Program-made: the position numbers and the translations under genes | Assembly: GCA_026999335.1 (NCBI GenBank) | Contig: JALTPW010000200.1 | Location: 1 to 33,984 of the forward strand | Direction: 5' to 3' | From: Chromatiales bacterium | GTDB lineage: Bacteria; Pseudomonadota; Gammaproteobacteria; SZUA-152 | DNA length: 33,984 nucleotides | The notes under the pieces: generated by a model | What the model was told of the DNA's origin: nothing | Database searches by the model: none | Seen by the model: only the letters and a program-made list of their open reading frames with translations | Shown: piece after piece, positions 1-5,265 of the stretch | How the letters are laid out: every line of letters begins with the position of its first letter | Position numbering within the stretch: position 1 is the first letter of the stretch

Positions 1-22
1 GGGCGGGGCCGAAACGCTCCAT
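1..22 (-). CDS. Start of an unidentified gene, cut by the window edge
   Basis: An ATG at 22 (minus strand) opens a frame that reads MERFGPA and runs off the left edge. It is preceded by GAGGTGG, a plausible ribosome binding site, about 8 bases upstream and overlapping the stop of the gene at 36-401. The spacing fits the compact minus-strand operon. Seven residues are too few to name a family. By position it could begin the replication genes missing from this window, which is an inference only. Confidence 0.35.
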
Positions 23-35
23 GGAATGACCCACC

Positions 36-401
36 TCAGATATTGAACAACTGCATACCCTCCAACGGACGCAAGAAATCCACCATCAGCGCATCGAGGC
101 CGCCCCAGGGCAGCAGGCGCACTGCGCGTGGCACCATCATCAGCCCTGCCTCGTACAGAAACACCTCGCGGCTCAGAGGCTCACAGAAGGTGTAACCGCG
201 CAACATGGTCCGGTATTCGGCGCGGTACCCGGGCTCACCTTCCCGCGGCTCCGTATACACTGTCAGGACCTGCCCTGCACCCACAGTCAGCGGAACGCCC
301 AGACTCATCCACATCCGCGATACCCGTTCTGCCTCATAGGACTCGAGGTTCAGCAGTCGATACACCGTACCCACGCGTACAACAGCACGATCACATTTCA
401 T
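36..401 (-). CDS. Hypothetical early-region phage protein, 121 aa
   Basis: I do not recognise this protein. It is soluble-looking, rich in Arg, Leu and Val, and has no membrane segment or clear metal-binding motif (a single Cys near each end). It starts MKCDRAVV, with its ATG overlapping the stop of the preceding gene by four bases (ATGA at 398-401), which suggests translational coupling. It belongs to the run of small genes downstream of the CII-like regulator, where phages usually keep early accessory or replication-associated genes. Unbroken reading frame and tight packing support it being real; the function is unknown. Confidence 0.65.
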   Translation of the reverse strand: MKCDRAVVRVGTVYRLLNLESYEAERVSRMWMSLGVPLTVGAGQVLTVYTEPREGEPGYRAEYRTMLRGYTFCEPLSREVFLYEAGLMMVPRAVRLLPWGGLDALMVDFLRPLEGMQLFNI

Positions 402-619
402 GATTCATCCTCCCCCTGTGGTGGATCCTTCTTTCCCTCAGCCCGCTCCTGGACCTTCTTGCGCAAAAAATTCTCCAGGTCGCCTCTGAAGAGCAGCCCG
501 ATATACGTACCGAAATCGCACTCCTCAGGGATCCGCTCATACGACATATGCCGGATGCCCTTGCGCTGGAGCTTCGGAGGCGCTGTCGCTTCCAACCGTT
601 CTCGCCAGTCCGAGCTCAT
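398..619 (-). CDS. Hypothetical small charged phage protein, 73 aa
   Basis: This starts at the ATG at 619 (MSSDWRERLEAT). The frame is open further upstream, but that part is out of phase with the better-supported membrane-protein gene at 616-738, and GGAG lies about 12 bases before 619. The protein is highly charged, with an acidic middle (RIPEECDFGTYIG) and a Lys/Glu-rich tail ending KKDPPQGEDES. There is no recognised domain. Start and stop both overlap neighbours by four bases (ATGA), so it is part of the same early operon as the CII-like gene. The function is unknown. Confidence 0.6.
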   Translation of the reverse strand: MSSDWRERLEATAPPKLQRKGIRHMSYERIPEECDFGTYIGLLFRGDLENFLRKKVQERAEGKKDPPQGEDES

Positions 620-738
620 GGCCGCCGCTCCAGCAGAGACAGCGCAAACAGCGGCGCCATCACAATAGTGCCGATGACTACCACCAGGCATAGCACCGCC
701 AACAGATATCCCCTGACCACCAACTCAAGCACCCTCAT
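616..738 (-). CDS. Single-span small membrane protein, 40 aa
   Basis: The frame begins MRVLELVVRGYLLAVLCL and continues into a strongly hydrophobic stretch (VVVIGTIVMAPLFALSLL), ending ERRP. That is one transmembrane helix of about 25-30 residues with Arg at both ends. Its ATG lies inside the last codons of the CII-like gene and its stop overlaps the next start (ATGA), so it is coupled on both sides. That is strong contextual support despite the short length. The role is unknown; small one-span phage proteins in this position are often host-envelope modulators, but nothing here shows that. Confidence 0.6.
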   Translation of the reverse strand: MRVLELVVRGYLLAVLCLVVVIGTIVMAPLFALSLLERRP

Positions 739-1207
739 CGATCAGCCCCTCCAGCCGCAAGATGAACGCGAAACCTGCCTGCACCACCTCGAAGAATTCC
801 CGCCGCACGCGATCCACCTCGACGCGCTCGATGCGGCCGTCCTCCAGCGTCTCCCGGATTGCCCGCGCGTGCTCTCCGATCTGCTCATGTAGCGCCGCAT
901 AGGCGTCCAGCAGCTCCACGTCCGAGACGCGCGAGAAGTCCCCCAGCGGGATCACGGCATGATTCAAAATCGCCGCCTCGGCCTGCAGGATCCGGAAGTC
1001 CTTTGCAGCGTTCTGGATGGCGACCGCCTCGTGGACGGTCAGGTGGTGGCTGTCCAGGTCTGGATTGACCTTGTTCGAGAGGGTGCCGGGGCGCATGCCC
1101 ACCAGCGGCGCCAGCCCCACGGCACCGGACTTGCGCCGGGCCAGGCGCGGAAACTCGTGGACCACGGCCCACATGGCCTCGTCCAACTGCGAGTGAATCC
1201 CTCGCAC
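725..1207 (-). CDS. Phage CII-family transcription regulator
   Basis: This 160-residue protein resembles the phage regulatory CII family. An N-terminal helix-turn-helix region spans about residues 27-50 (SGAVGLAPLVGMRPGTLSNK), followed by the HLTVHEAVAIQNAAKDFRIL helix that recurs in this family. The C-terminal half is helical and charged and may mediate oligomerisation. A ribosome binding site (GGAGGAAT) lies just upstream of the ATG. It sits downstream of cro and the antirepressor on the same strand, the position of cII in lambdoid phages, so a role in the lysis-lysogeny decision is likely. Which promoters it activates here cannot be read from the sequence. Confidence 0.88.
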   Translation of the reverse strand: MRGIHSQLDEAMWAVVHEFPRLARRKSGAVGLAPLVGMRPGTLSNKVNPDLDSHHLTVHEAVAIQNAAKDFRILQAEAAILNHAVIPLGDFSRVSDVELLDAYAALHEQIGEHARAIRETLEDGRIERVEVDRVRREFFEVVQAGFAFILRLEGLIDEGA

Positions 1208-1242
1208 GTGATTCCTCCCCCCTCGTTCACGTGATCAATGGG

Positions 1243-1344
1243 GAGGCGACCGGCTTAGTTGTGCTATCATGCACGGCGAGGTGCAAGGTACCCAAAAGCC
1301 AGTCGCCTCACCGCCCCGGCAGGTGTGGCAGCACCCGCCGGGGC
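1243..1344. other. Two-part structured region upstream of the CII-like gene
   Basis: Two inverted repeats lie in the untranslated gap between the 40-residue gene at 1387 and the CII-like gene. The outer arms 1243-1256 and 1296-1309 (GAGGCGAC[C/T]GGCTT) match at 13 of 14 positions and enclose a smaller GTGC/GCAC hairpin. The second hairpin has perfect arms GCCCCGGC (1313-1320) and GCCGGGGC (1337-1344), extended by GGTG/CACC. Neither is followed by a clean T-run on either strand, so I do not call an intrinsic terminator. The position matches lambda's tR1 between cro and cII. A factor-dependent terminator, a leader structure for cII or a small RNA are all possible. Confidence 0.5.
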
Positions 1345-1386
1345 ACTTCGTTTACTGCTGGAACAGATCCTGTTGCCGGGGCAACT

Positions 1387-1509
1387 TCAAGGCGCCGCCC
1401 GCTCGAACATCTCGTTTTCAGTCTTGCGGTCCAAGGACTCGAGAATGTCCTGAATTCCCTCCTTGTCCTCGTTCATCACCGCGATCTCGACATCAAGCAT
1501 TGACCTCAT
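1387..1509 (-). CDS. Small acidic protein paired with the Arc-like gene, 40 aa
   Basis: The frame reads MRSMLDVEIAVMNEDKEGIQ and ends FERAAP. It is acidic, likely helical and has no known domain. Its ATG lies three bases after the stop of the Arc-like regulator at 1513-1689, and a GAGGAG-like ribosome binding site (AAAGAGGAGCG) falls in the end of that gene. The two are probably cotranscribed from the promoter at 1709-1737. Coupling and spacing are the main support. A partner or modulator of the regulator would be a natural guess, but that is inference. Confidence 0.5.
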   Translation of the reverse strand: MRSMLDVEIAVMNEDKEGIQDILESLDRKTENEMFERAAP

Positions 1510-1512
1510 GGC

Positions 1513-1689
1513 TCATCGCTCCTCTTTTTCCAAACTCTCGATCAACCGCACGATGATCTCGGAATTCCGGCTGCGTCCATTACGCTCCGCGGCCTCGCTC
1601 AGCAGCTCCAGCAAGCCCTCCGGGAACCGCACCAGCATGGGTCGTCCTCGCCTGCCCGCCATCGGCTTCAACGTCTTACCCTGACCCAT
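1513..1689 (-). CDS. Arc/Mnt-type ribbon-helix-helix regulator, 58 aa
   Basis: This short protein shows the Arc-type pattern. A basic N-terminal arm (GRRGRP) is followed by a short beta strand (MLVRFPEG), helix A (LLELLSEAAERNG), the turn RSRNSE and helix B (IIVRLIESLEKEER). Ribbon-helix-helix dimers bind DNA through the paired strands. It is divergent from a second Arc-type gene at 1764, and the space between them carries repeated TACACYGT boxes. The start codon at 1689 lies beside a perfect 13-bp palindrome, so autoregulation is likely. The GGTCAGGG just after the ATG is not a ribosome binding site, so initiation may be close to leaderless. Confidence 0.75.
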   Translation of the reverse strand: MGQGKTLKPMAGRRGRPMLVRFPEGLLELLSEAAERNGRSRNSEIIVRLIESLEKEER

Positions 1690-1760
1690 GATTACACCGT
1701 GTAACTCATTTTTACCATTATGGTGCTACACCGTCAAGCCACCCATGATTACACTGTGAG
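1684..1760. promoter_or_regulatory. Shared operator region between the two Arc-type genes
   Basis: A near-identical 20-mer (ACCCATGATTACAC then CGTGTA or TGTGAG) occurs at 1684-1703 and 1741-1760. The first copy contains the perfect palindrome TTACACCGTGTAA (1692-1704). The core TACACYGT occurs three times: 1693-1700, 1727-1734 and 1750-1757. The boxes overlap both start-codon regions and the leftward promoter. This is the arrangement expected for operators bound by one or both of the flanking ribbon-helix-helix proteins. Binding itself is inferred. Confidence 0.65.
1709..1737 (-). promoter_or_regulatory. Leftward sigma70-type promoter of the Arc-like gene
   Basis: On the minus strand there is TTGACG (1732-1737), a 17-base spacer and TAAAAA (1709-1714). 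Transcription would start near 1702, inside the palindrome at 1692-1704, so a bound repressor would block it. No equally good promoter is visible for the rightward gene at 1764. Confidence 0.55.
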
Positions 1761-1763
1761 GCC

Positions 1764-2060
1764 ATGAGCAGAGACATCAGCCCCTTTGGCCTGCGCATGC
1801 CCCACGACCTGCGGGCCGCCCTCGAGCGATCCGCGAAAGATGCCGGTCGCAGCCTCAACATGGAAATCGTCAAGCGCCTCGAGGAGAGCGTCCAGAGCGA
1901 GCGCCGCCTCAGCCTCCTGGCAAAGGAAAGCCCACTGCATGCCATCATGATCGCCAAGGAGATGATCACCCAGGCCCTCAAGATCATCGGCGAGGCGGCC
2001 GCCCAGCTCGGCACCGACAGCGGCCGGGAGCCCCCGCCAGGGCAGGGTAGCGGCCCCTGA
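1764..2060 (+). CDS. Arc-family DNA-binding protein
   Basis: The N-terminal half matches Arc-type repressors: SPFGLRMPHDLRAAL, then a helix with KDAGRSLNMEIVKRLEES, the conserved N-x-E-I-V pattern at the start of helix B. Residues 48-80 form an additional helical segment and the tail is Pro/Gly rich. At 98 residues it is longer than phage P22 Arc (53 residues), so it may have an extra oligomerisation or partner-binding segment. It is transcribed away from the other Arc-like gene across the shared operator region. The upstream GAGG lies only two bases from the ATG, so the start is poorly served by a ribosome binding site. Confidence 0.8.
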   Translation: MSRDISPFGLRMPHDLRAALERSAKDAGRSLNMEIVKRLEESVQSERRLSLLAKESPLHAIMIAKEMITQALKIIGEAAAQLGTDSGREPPPGQGSGP

Positions 2061-2088
2061 TGTGTGAGGCCTGACTGCAGGCTCACGT
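2061..2088 (+). other. Small hairpin after the Arc-family gene
   Basis: GTGAG and CCT pair with AGG and CTCAC across about 23 bases (roughly 2063-2085) with one bulged base, directly after the stop of the Arc-family gene. There is no T-run, so this may be an RNA 3' structure rather than a terminator. Confidence 0.3.
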
Positions 2089-2123
2089 CCCAACACCGTC
2101 CCCATTCTGATAGCTTGACGATC

Positions 2124-2336
2124 ATGGACACCGTCACCATCACTCACGAGGGCCGTCGGTACACGGGTCAATATCGCGTCCAAGGGAGTAGATGCGTAGT
2201 TTTTCACAATCGGGCAACCAACGAGGCAGAACTACACGGCTTGCCGCCTGCAGGTCTGGCCCGTCAGCTACTTTTCGAGATCGTAGCTCGGCGAGGTCAG
2301 GGGCTTCCCGACCCGCCAGATGGGCACTCAGATTGA
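2124..2336 (+). CDS. Small conserved-looking hypothetical protein, 70 aa
   Basis: I chose the ATG at 2124 because the product then opens with a sensible beta-rich segment (MDTVTITHEGRRYTGQYRV) and ends in a helix around GLPPAGLARQLLFEIVARRG. The upstream extension from a GTG at 2064 looks like random sequence. It resembles small phage proteins of unknown function. It lies downstream of the Arc-family gene on the same strand but lacks an obvious ribosome binding site. It overlaps the opposing gene at 2140-2472 by 197 bases, which makes one of the two 3' ends suspicious. Confidence 0.5.
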   Translation: MDTVTITHEGRRYTGQYRVQGSRCVVFHNRATNEAELHGLPPAGLARQLLFEIVARRGQGLPDPPDGHSD

Positions 2337-2472
2337 AATATGCCTGCATGTACGGCACCAGCTCCGCATCGGCCATCCCCTCGTCCCGGCGATAGTCGAT
2401 GAAAAAGCCCAGCCCGATGACGGCATGCGCCAGATCCTCGCGGGAGACGGTGACGGTCGTCGCGGGCCCCAT
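2140..2472 (-). CDS. Hypothetical protein downstream of the antirepressor, 110 aa
   Basis: The start is well supported: GAGGTGA lies 8-9 bases before the ATG at 2472, and the stop of the antirepressor gene overlaps it. Residues 1-68 look like a true helical protein (SREDLAHAVIGLGFFIDYRR, then DAELVPYMQAYFNLSAHLAG). The last 40 or so residues coincide with the antisense of the gene at 2124-2336 and have a less natural composition. The gene may have lost its original stop and now reads through into its neighbour's antisense. It belongs to the cro-antirepressor operon; the function is unknown. Confidence 0.55.
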   Translation of the reverse strand: MGPATTVTVSREDLAHAVIGLGFFIDYRRDEGMADAELVPYMQAYFNLSAHLAGREAPDLAELRSRKVADGPDLQAASRVVLPRWLPDCEKLRIYSLGRDIDPCTDGPRE

Positions 2473-2479
2473 GGTGGAC

Positions 2480-3145
2480 TCACCTCTGATCCAGCATGTC
2501 CGGTTGGTAACTCACCCCGGCCTTGCGCGCCATGCTCTGGATCAACTGCTCCAGGATCAGGCGCTGCTGCGGGTCCTCGCTCATCCGCTTTTCCTTGATG
2601 GCCGAGAGCAGTGCCCGCGCCGCCTGGATCTGGGCAGCCTGCGCCAGGCGCTCGTTGCGGCTCATGATCCCGCCGGCGGACTCGTACTGGTGCAGCACGT
2701 CGTCCCACTCCTCCTGCTTCTGCAGCAGGAAGTCCGCGCCGTCTACGTTGCCACCGGCGCGGACTTGTTCCGGGTTGATGGTGTTCAGATAGGCGGCCAC
2801 CCGGTCCAGGCGGATGGCCAGCATCTGGCGGGACTGGCCGGCGAAATTGAACTCCGCCAGGCAAACCCCGAGACGGCGTGCGAGATAGGGTAGTTTTGGC
2901 TGGTCTGCACCGGCATTGCCTGCAGATTCCGGGCCTTGTTCCGTCGGTTTCTCGGGATCTGCAGGGTACAAAGGTACCCCGCAGGTCTCGTCTTTTACGC
3001 CGAATTTCTTCTTTTGGCGGGACCACTGGAGCCCAAAGACATCAGAAATCGGCTTCAGCGGGACGATGTCCCGCCCCTGGGCGTCCTGCGTCACCGGCAG
3101 CATCACGCCGGCGAAATTCAGATTGAGGCTGACCTTGTGCATCAT
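2480..3145 (-). CDS. Phage antirepressor with P22-type N-terminal domain
   Basis: This 221-residue protein begins MMHKVSLNLNFAGVMLPVTQ and carries the pattern of the P22 antirepressor N-terminal domain: promised-strand segments followed by DIVPLKPISDVFGLQWSRQ near residues 25-45. The C-terminal half is a charged helical region that may oligomerise. AAAAGGAG lies eight bases before the ATG at 3145, which decides the start over a longer upstream frame. The gene overlaps the end of cro by four bases and is cotranscribed with it. Known relatives bind and inactivate phage repressors, so its target here is probably the cI-like protein encoded divergently at 3436; that is inference. Confidence 0.82.
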   Translation of the reverse strand: MMHKVSLNLNFAGVMLPVTQDAQGRDIVPLKPISDVFGLQWSRQKKKFGVKDETCGVPLYPADPEKPTEQGPESAGNAGADQPKLPYLARRLGVCLAEFNFAGQSRQMLAIRLDRVAAYLNTINPEQVRAGGNVDGADFLLQKQEEWDDVLHQYESAGGIMSRNERLAQAAQIQAARALLSAIKEKRMSEDPQQRLILEQLIQSMARKAGVSYQPDMLDQR

Positions 3146-3351
3146 GCGGCTTCTCCTTTTGGCTGGTGCTTGTACAGGTCCTCGAACGTGACCTGCCCCT
3201 GCGTAACCTCGACGATCTTGCGCGCATGCCGGGGTTCCGGGAACTTTTTCCCATATATCCACCTGTGGACGGTAGGCTGCTTCACACCGACCATTTGTGC
3301 GAAATCCGCCTGCGTCAGATTTTTCCTAGCAATGTATTCGTCGATCGTCAT
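3142..3351 (-). CDS. Cro-like helix-turn-helix regulator
   Basis: This 69-residue protein starts MTIDEYIARKNLTQADFAQM. The helix-turn-helix covers about residues 12-34 (LTQADFAQMVGVKQPTVHRW), followed by a basic segment (YGKKFPEPRHARKI). Size, fold pattern and its divergent position opposite the cI-like gene identify it as the Cro equivalent. The predicted transcript from the promoter at 3359-3387 starts at or just before the ATG, and no ribosome binding site is present, so translation is probably leaderless. It should bind the three operators at 3361-3427. Confidence 0.85.
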   Translation of the reverse strand: MTIDEYIARKNLTQADFAQMVGVKQPTVHRWIYGKKFPEPRHARKIVEVTQGQVTFEDLYKHQPKGEAA

Positions 3352-3358
3352 TGTGGTA

Positions 3359-3387
3359 GATATACCTGATAGGAATACATGAGTCAA
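3359..3387 (-). promoter_or_regulatory. Leftward cro promoter
   Basis: On the minus strand there is TTGACT (3382-3387), a 17-base spacer and TATATC (3359-3364). Seven bases (TACCACA) separate the -10 box from the cro ATG at 3351, putting the transcription start at about the start codon. Operator 1 (3361-3377) covers the -10 and spacer, and operator 2 overlaps the -35. Confidence 0.65.
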
Positions 3388-3427
3388 CCTATTAGGAACA
3401 TTAACCAAAATATACCCATCGGGTATA
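3361..3427. promoter_or_regulatory. Three-operator array between cro and cI
   Basis: Three 17-bp sites share the dyad form ACCT or ACCC, three bases, AGG or GGG. Site 1 (3361-3377) is TATACCTGATAGGAATA, with one mismatch in its symmetry. Site 2 (3384-3400) is TCAACCTATTAGGAACA, more degenerate. Site 3 (3411-3427) is TATACCCATCGGGTATA, perfectly symmetric. Start-to-start spacings are 23 and 27 bp, allowing side-by-side dimers. Sites 1 and 2 cover the cro promoter and site 3 covers the cI promoter, as in lambda OR. Protein binding is inferred from symmetry and position. Confidence 0.75.
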
Positions 3428-3429
3428 AT
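3401..3429 (+). promoter_or_regulatory. Rightward cI promoter
   Basis: TTAACC (3401-3406), a 17-base spacer and a perfect TATAAT (3424-3429). The start codon of cI at 3436 is seven bases past the -10 box, so the predicted transcript begins at the ATG, as for lambda cI from PRM. Operator 3 (3411-3427) lies between the two boxes and would block this promoter when occupied. Confidence 0.7.
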
Positions 3430-3435
3430 CCTTCG

Positions 3436-3804
3436 ATGAGTATCAATGCTCGGATAAGGCGGGCTAGGATGGCAGCGGACATGACAAAATCGGATCTAGG
3501 ACGACAAGTAGGTGTAACGCCGGCCACCGCGATCCGATGGGAGCTGCCGCCTGAGCATCCGGACAGCAGAACACCGACAGTTGATAAGTTAGCGCTGATC
3601 GCACAGATCACCGGCGTCAGCTTCGAGTGGCTGGCCACCGGCCGCGGCGAGATGGCCGCGCCGGCCGGAGGCGGCACCACAGCGCCCCCCGTCTACAGCG
3701 ACGACCTCCTCCCCCTCACCGCAGACGAACGCCAGCTCCTGCGCCGCTTCCGCGCACTGCCACCCAAAAAACGCAAGGCGGTGATCGAATTGCTGAGGGA
3801 GTAG
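3436..3804 (+). CDS. Short cI-like repressor lacking a peptidase domain
   Basis: This 122-residue protein has an XRE-type helix-turn-helix (residues about 1-60: MSINARIRRARMAADMTKSD, then LGRQVGVTPATAIRWE) continuing to the conserved LALIAQITGVSFEWLATGRG end of the domain. A Gly/Thr/Pro linker leads to a short helical C-terminus (LTADERQLLRRFRALPPKKR). There is no S24 autopeptidase domain, so RecA-stimulated self-cleavage as in lambda CI is not expected. I chose the ATG at 3436, directly at the predicted transcription start, over an ATG at 3379 that would overlap the operators. It should maintain lysogeny from the three-operator array. Confidence 0.83.
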   Translation: MSINARIRRARMAADMTKSDLGRQVGVTPATAIRWELPPEHPDSRTPTVDKLALIAQITGVSFEWLATGRGEMAAPAGGGTTAPPVYSDDLLPLTADERQLLRRFRALPPKKRKAVIELLRE

Positions 3805-3806
3805 CC

Positions 3807-4622
3807 ATGACCAACGAGGAAATCGCCAACGACTGGCGCAGCCGTGCAATGTCAATCCTGCAGTGGGAGAGATGTCCTAACCAGGCTGGATTAGTGGAAG
3901 GAGAAGCTGGAGGATATTTCGTTCAGGCTGATGGGTTTCCCAGGCGCGGTTATCTGAAGCCCGTAAGACCTCATTCTGATGCCGCCACGGTGTCCCGGGC
4001 GGCGCGAGAGAAAATTGCCGCTGACCTCGCGCACGATTTGGGGTTGCCTGTGCCACCTGTGCAATTGGTGCAGCTTGACGATGCGCCGGATGGGTGCGAA
4101 AAAGCCGTTGCAGTCAGCTTGATCATGTACCCTGTTCAGCACTCGTGGAGTTTGATCAACCAGATTGATCTGAGCGAAAACCCCACTGGATTGGCCATTG
4201 CACGGGTGTTGTCTGAATGTTCACCGATGCTCGTTTTTGACACATGGGTCGATCAGACAGATCATGCCGATCATCCGCACAATATCGTGTGGGGATATGA
4301 CCGTAAGAACCTAAGTGACTCCAAGATCATATTCCTGGATTTTGCTTTTTCTATGGGATTCAGAGGCTCATGGGCAAATGGTGACTGGCGAAATATCAGG
4401 ATTGCTGGATTTCCAAGAAAGATGAAGGAAGTGCTTCGTCCTGACGATATCAGTAGCACGGTTCAGAAAATCTCCGACATGGACGATAGCAACATTTACG
4501 AGATCGTGACCAGGATTCCGCCAAGCCATCTTGATGACAGCCAAAAAGAAGTGATCATCGAAGGATTGTGTGGCAGAAAAACTCTTCTTCCTCATGTGTT
4601 TTCTAGTATAATGAATGGCTAA
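3807..4622 (+). CDS. HipA-like kinase-fold protein in the immunity operon
   Basis: This 271-residue protein starts two bases after the cI stop; GAGGGA in the end of cI serves as ribosome binding site. The pattern fits the small HipA-like kinase group. It has a Lys after a strand (GYLKP, K51), a helix with REKIAADLA (E68), a variant catalytic loop (DQTDHADHPHN, D152 to N159, two residues longer than in HipA) and a metal-binding LDFAF (D178). It lacks the N-terminal portion of full-length HipA (about 440 residues). Composition shifts to clearly AT-richer DNA from about 3.85 kb, suggesting acquisition as a lysogeny-expressed cargo gene. Substrate and role are unknown; toxin, persistence or anti-phage functions are possible. 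Confidence 0.65.
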   Translation: MTNEEIANDWRSRAMSILQWERCPNQAGLVEGEAGGYFVQADGFPRRGYLKPVRPHSDAATVSRAAREKIAADLAHDLGLPVPPVQLVQLDDAPDGCEKAVAVSLIMYPVQHSWSLINQIDLSENPTGLAIARVLSECSPMLVFDTWVDQTDHADHPHNIVWGYDRKNLSDSKIIFLDFAFSMGFRGSWANGDWRNIRIAGFPRKMKEVLRPDDISSTVQKISDMDDSNIYEIVTRIPPSHLDDSQKEVIIEGLCGRKTLLPHVFSSIMNG

Positions 4623-4635
4623 CGTGGAGGGGGCG

Positions 4636-5154
4636 ATGCGCGTAAGATATCATTACGCTGTTTTGAGTTACTGTGGGGATTTGACGGATCCTGGAGCACC
4701 TTCAATTCCTGTGGGTGCCATTGCTATCGGTAATCTGTCTGAGAACACCGTATTCGTCTTGTCTATTACCAGAAGCGGTTCTATCGAAGACGCCATTCCT
4801 GACTTGCAAGATCCATTTTCAGCGCGGATTCTGAGCAGATTCCACTCTTTCGTAGAACACCAAATTGAGGATGGCCTTGTGCATTCTGGTGTGGACGGAT
4901 TTTTGCATTGGTTGCAGGAAAAACTGAGGAATACAATCCATATTTCTGCTATTCATCAACGTGAATGCGAGATCCCGGATATCGCGTCTGCGACACTACT
5001 ATTGTCACAGGAAGCAGACAGTGTATTCAAAGAGCGGCTTGCAACGACATGGCGTGAGTCCACAAAGGACATCAGCCTCAATGATTTCCCAGACATCCAC
5101 CTGTCGTATAAGGAACCTTCCCGTAGTCCGCGTCATGCGGTGGCTCATGGTTGA
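4636..5154 (+). CDS. Unknown partner of the HipA-like kinase, 172 aa
   Basis: I placed the start at the ATG at 4636 because GGAGGGGG lies 3-8 bases upstream. An in-frame ATG at 4615 inside the end of the kinase gene has none. The N-terminus (MRVRYHYAVLSYCGD, then IPVGAIAIGN) loosely recalls the DUF3037 proteins often found beside HipA-like kinases, but I cannot confirm this. The rest is mixed alpha/beta with no visible catalytic motif. The AT-rich composition matches the kinase gene, and the two probably form one transferred unit transcribed from the cI promoter. It converges on the membrane-protein genes that follow. Confidence 0.55.
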   Translation: MRVRYHYAVLSYCGDLTDPGAPSIPVGAIAIGNLSENTVFVLSITRSGSIEDAIPDLQDPFSARILSRFHSFVEHQIEDGLVHSGVDGFLHWLQEKLRNTIHISAIHQRECEIPDIASATLLLSQEADSVFKERLATTWRESTKDISLNDFPDIHLSYKEPSRSPRHAVAHG

Positions 5155-5175
5155 ATGCATCTGTGCAGATCGGCT

Positions 5176-5265
5176 CTATTCCCTGGTATGCCGCCCGACA
5201 GCGAACCCGAACACGGCACCGATCGTGAACGCCGTCAGCACGGCCTCTGCGAGCATCTCCATCAT
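5176..5265 (-). CDS. Very small membrane protein, 29 aa
   Basis: The frame reads MMEMLAEAVLTAFTIGAVFG and ends VGRHTRE, which is one hydrophobic helix with a charged tail. Its start overlaps the stop of the holin candidate by four bases (ATGA), typical of this operon. It is the last gene on the minus strand before the convergent kinase pair. Its short length keeps confidence moderate. It could be a holin accessory or antiholin-like peptide, by position only. Confidence 0.4.
   Translation of the reverse strand: MMEMLAEAVLTAFTIGAVFGFAVGRHTRE

Noticed and set aside
1204..1237. Two CACGTGAT boxes upstream of the CII-like gene, with a similar TCACGTGA near 31.91 kb
   Set aside because: The shared core is only 6-8 bases and palindromic, so chance recurrence is likely; no consistent position relative to promoters was found.
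2328..3026. A 232-codon minus-strand frame
   Set aside because: It overlaps the antirepressor in another frame; the product is Arg/Pro-rich shadow sequence and has no start signal.
3627..3806. An N-terminal extension of the kinase gene
   Set aside because: The extension runs within cI in another frame. The ATG at 3807 has a ribosome binding site at the cI end and begins a natural protein.
5155..5175. A terminator between the convergent kinase pair and the membrane-protein genes
   Set aside because: Only a five-base ATCTG/CAGAT arm pair with a two-base gap and no T-run is present, which is too weak to call.
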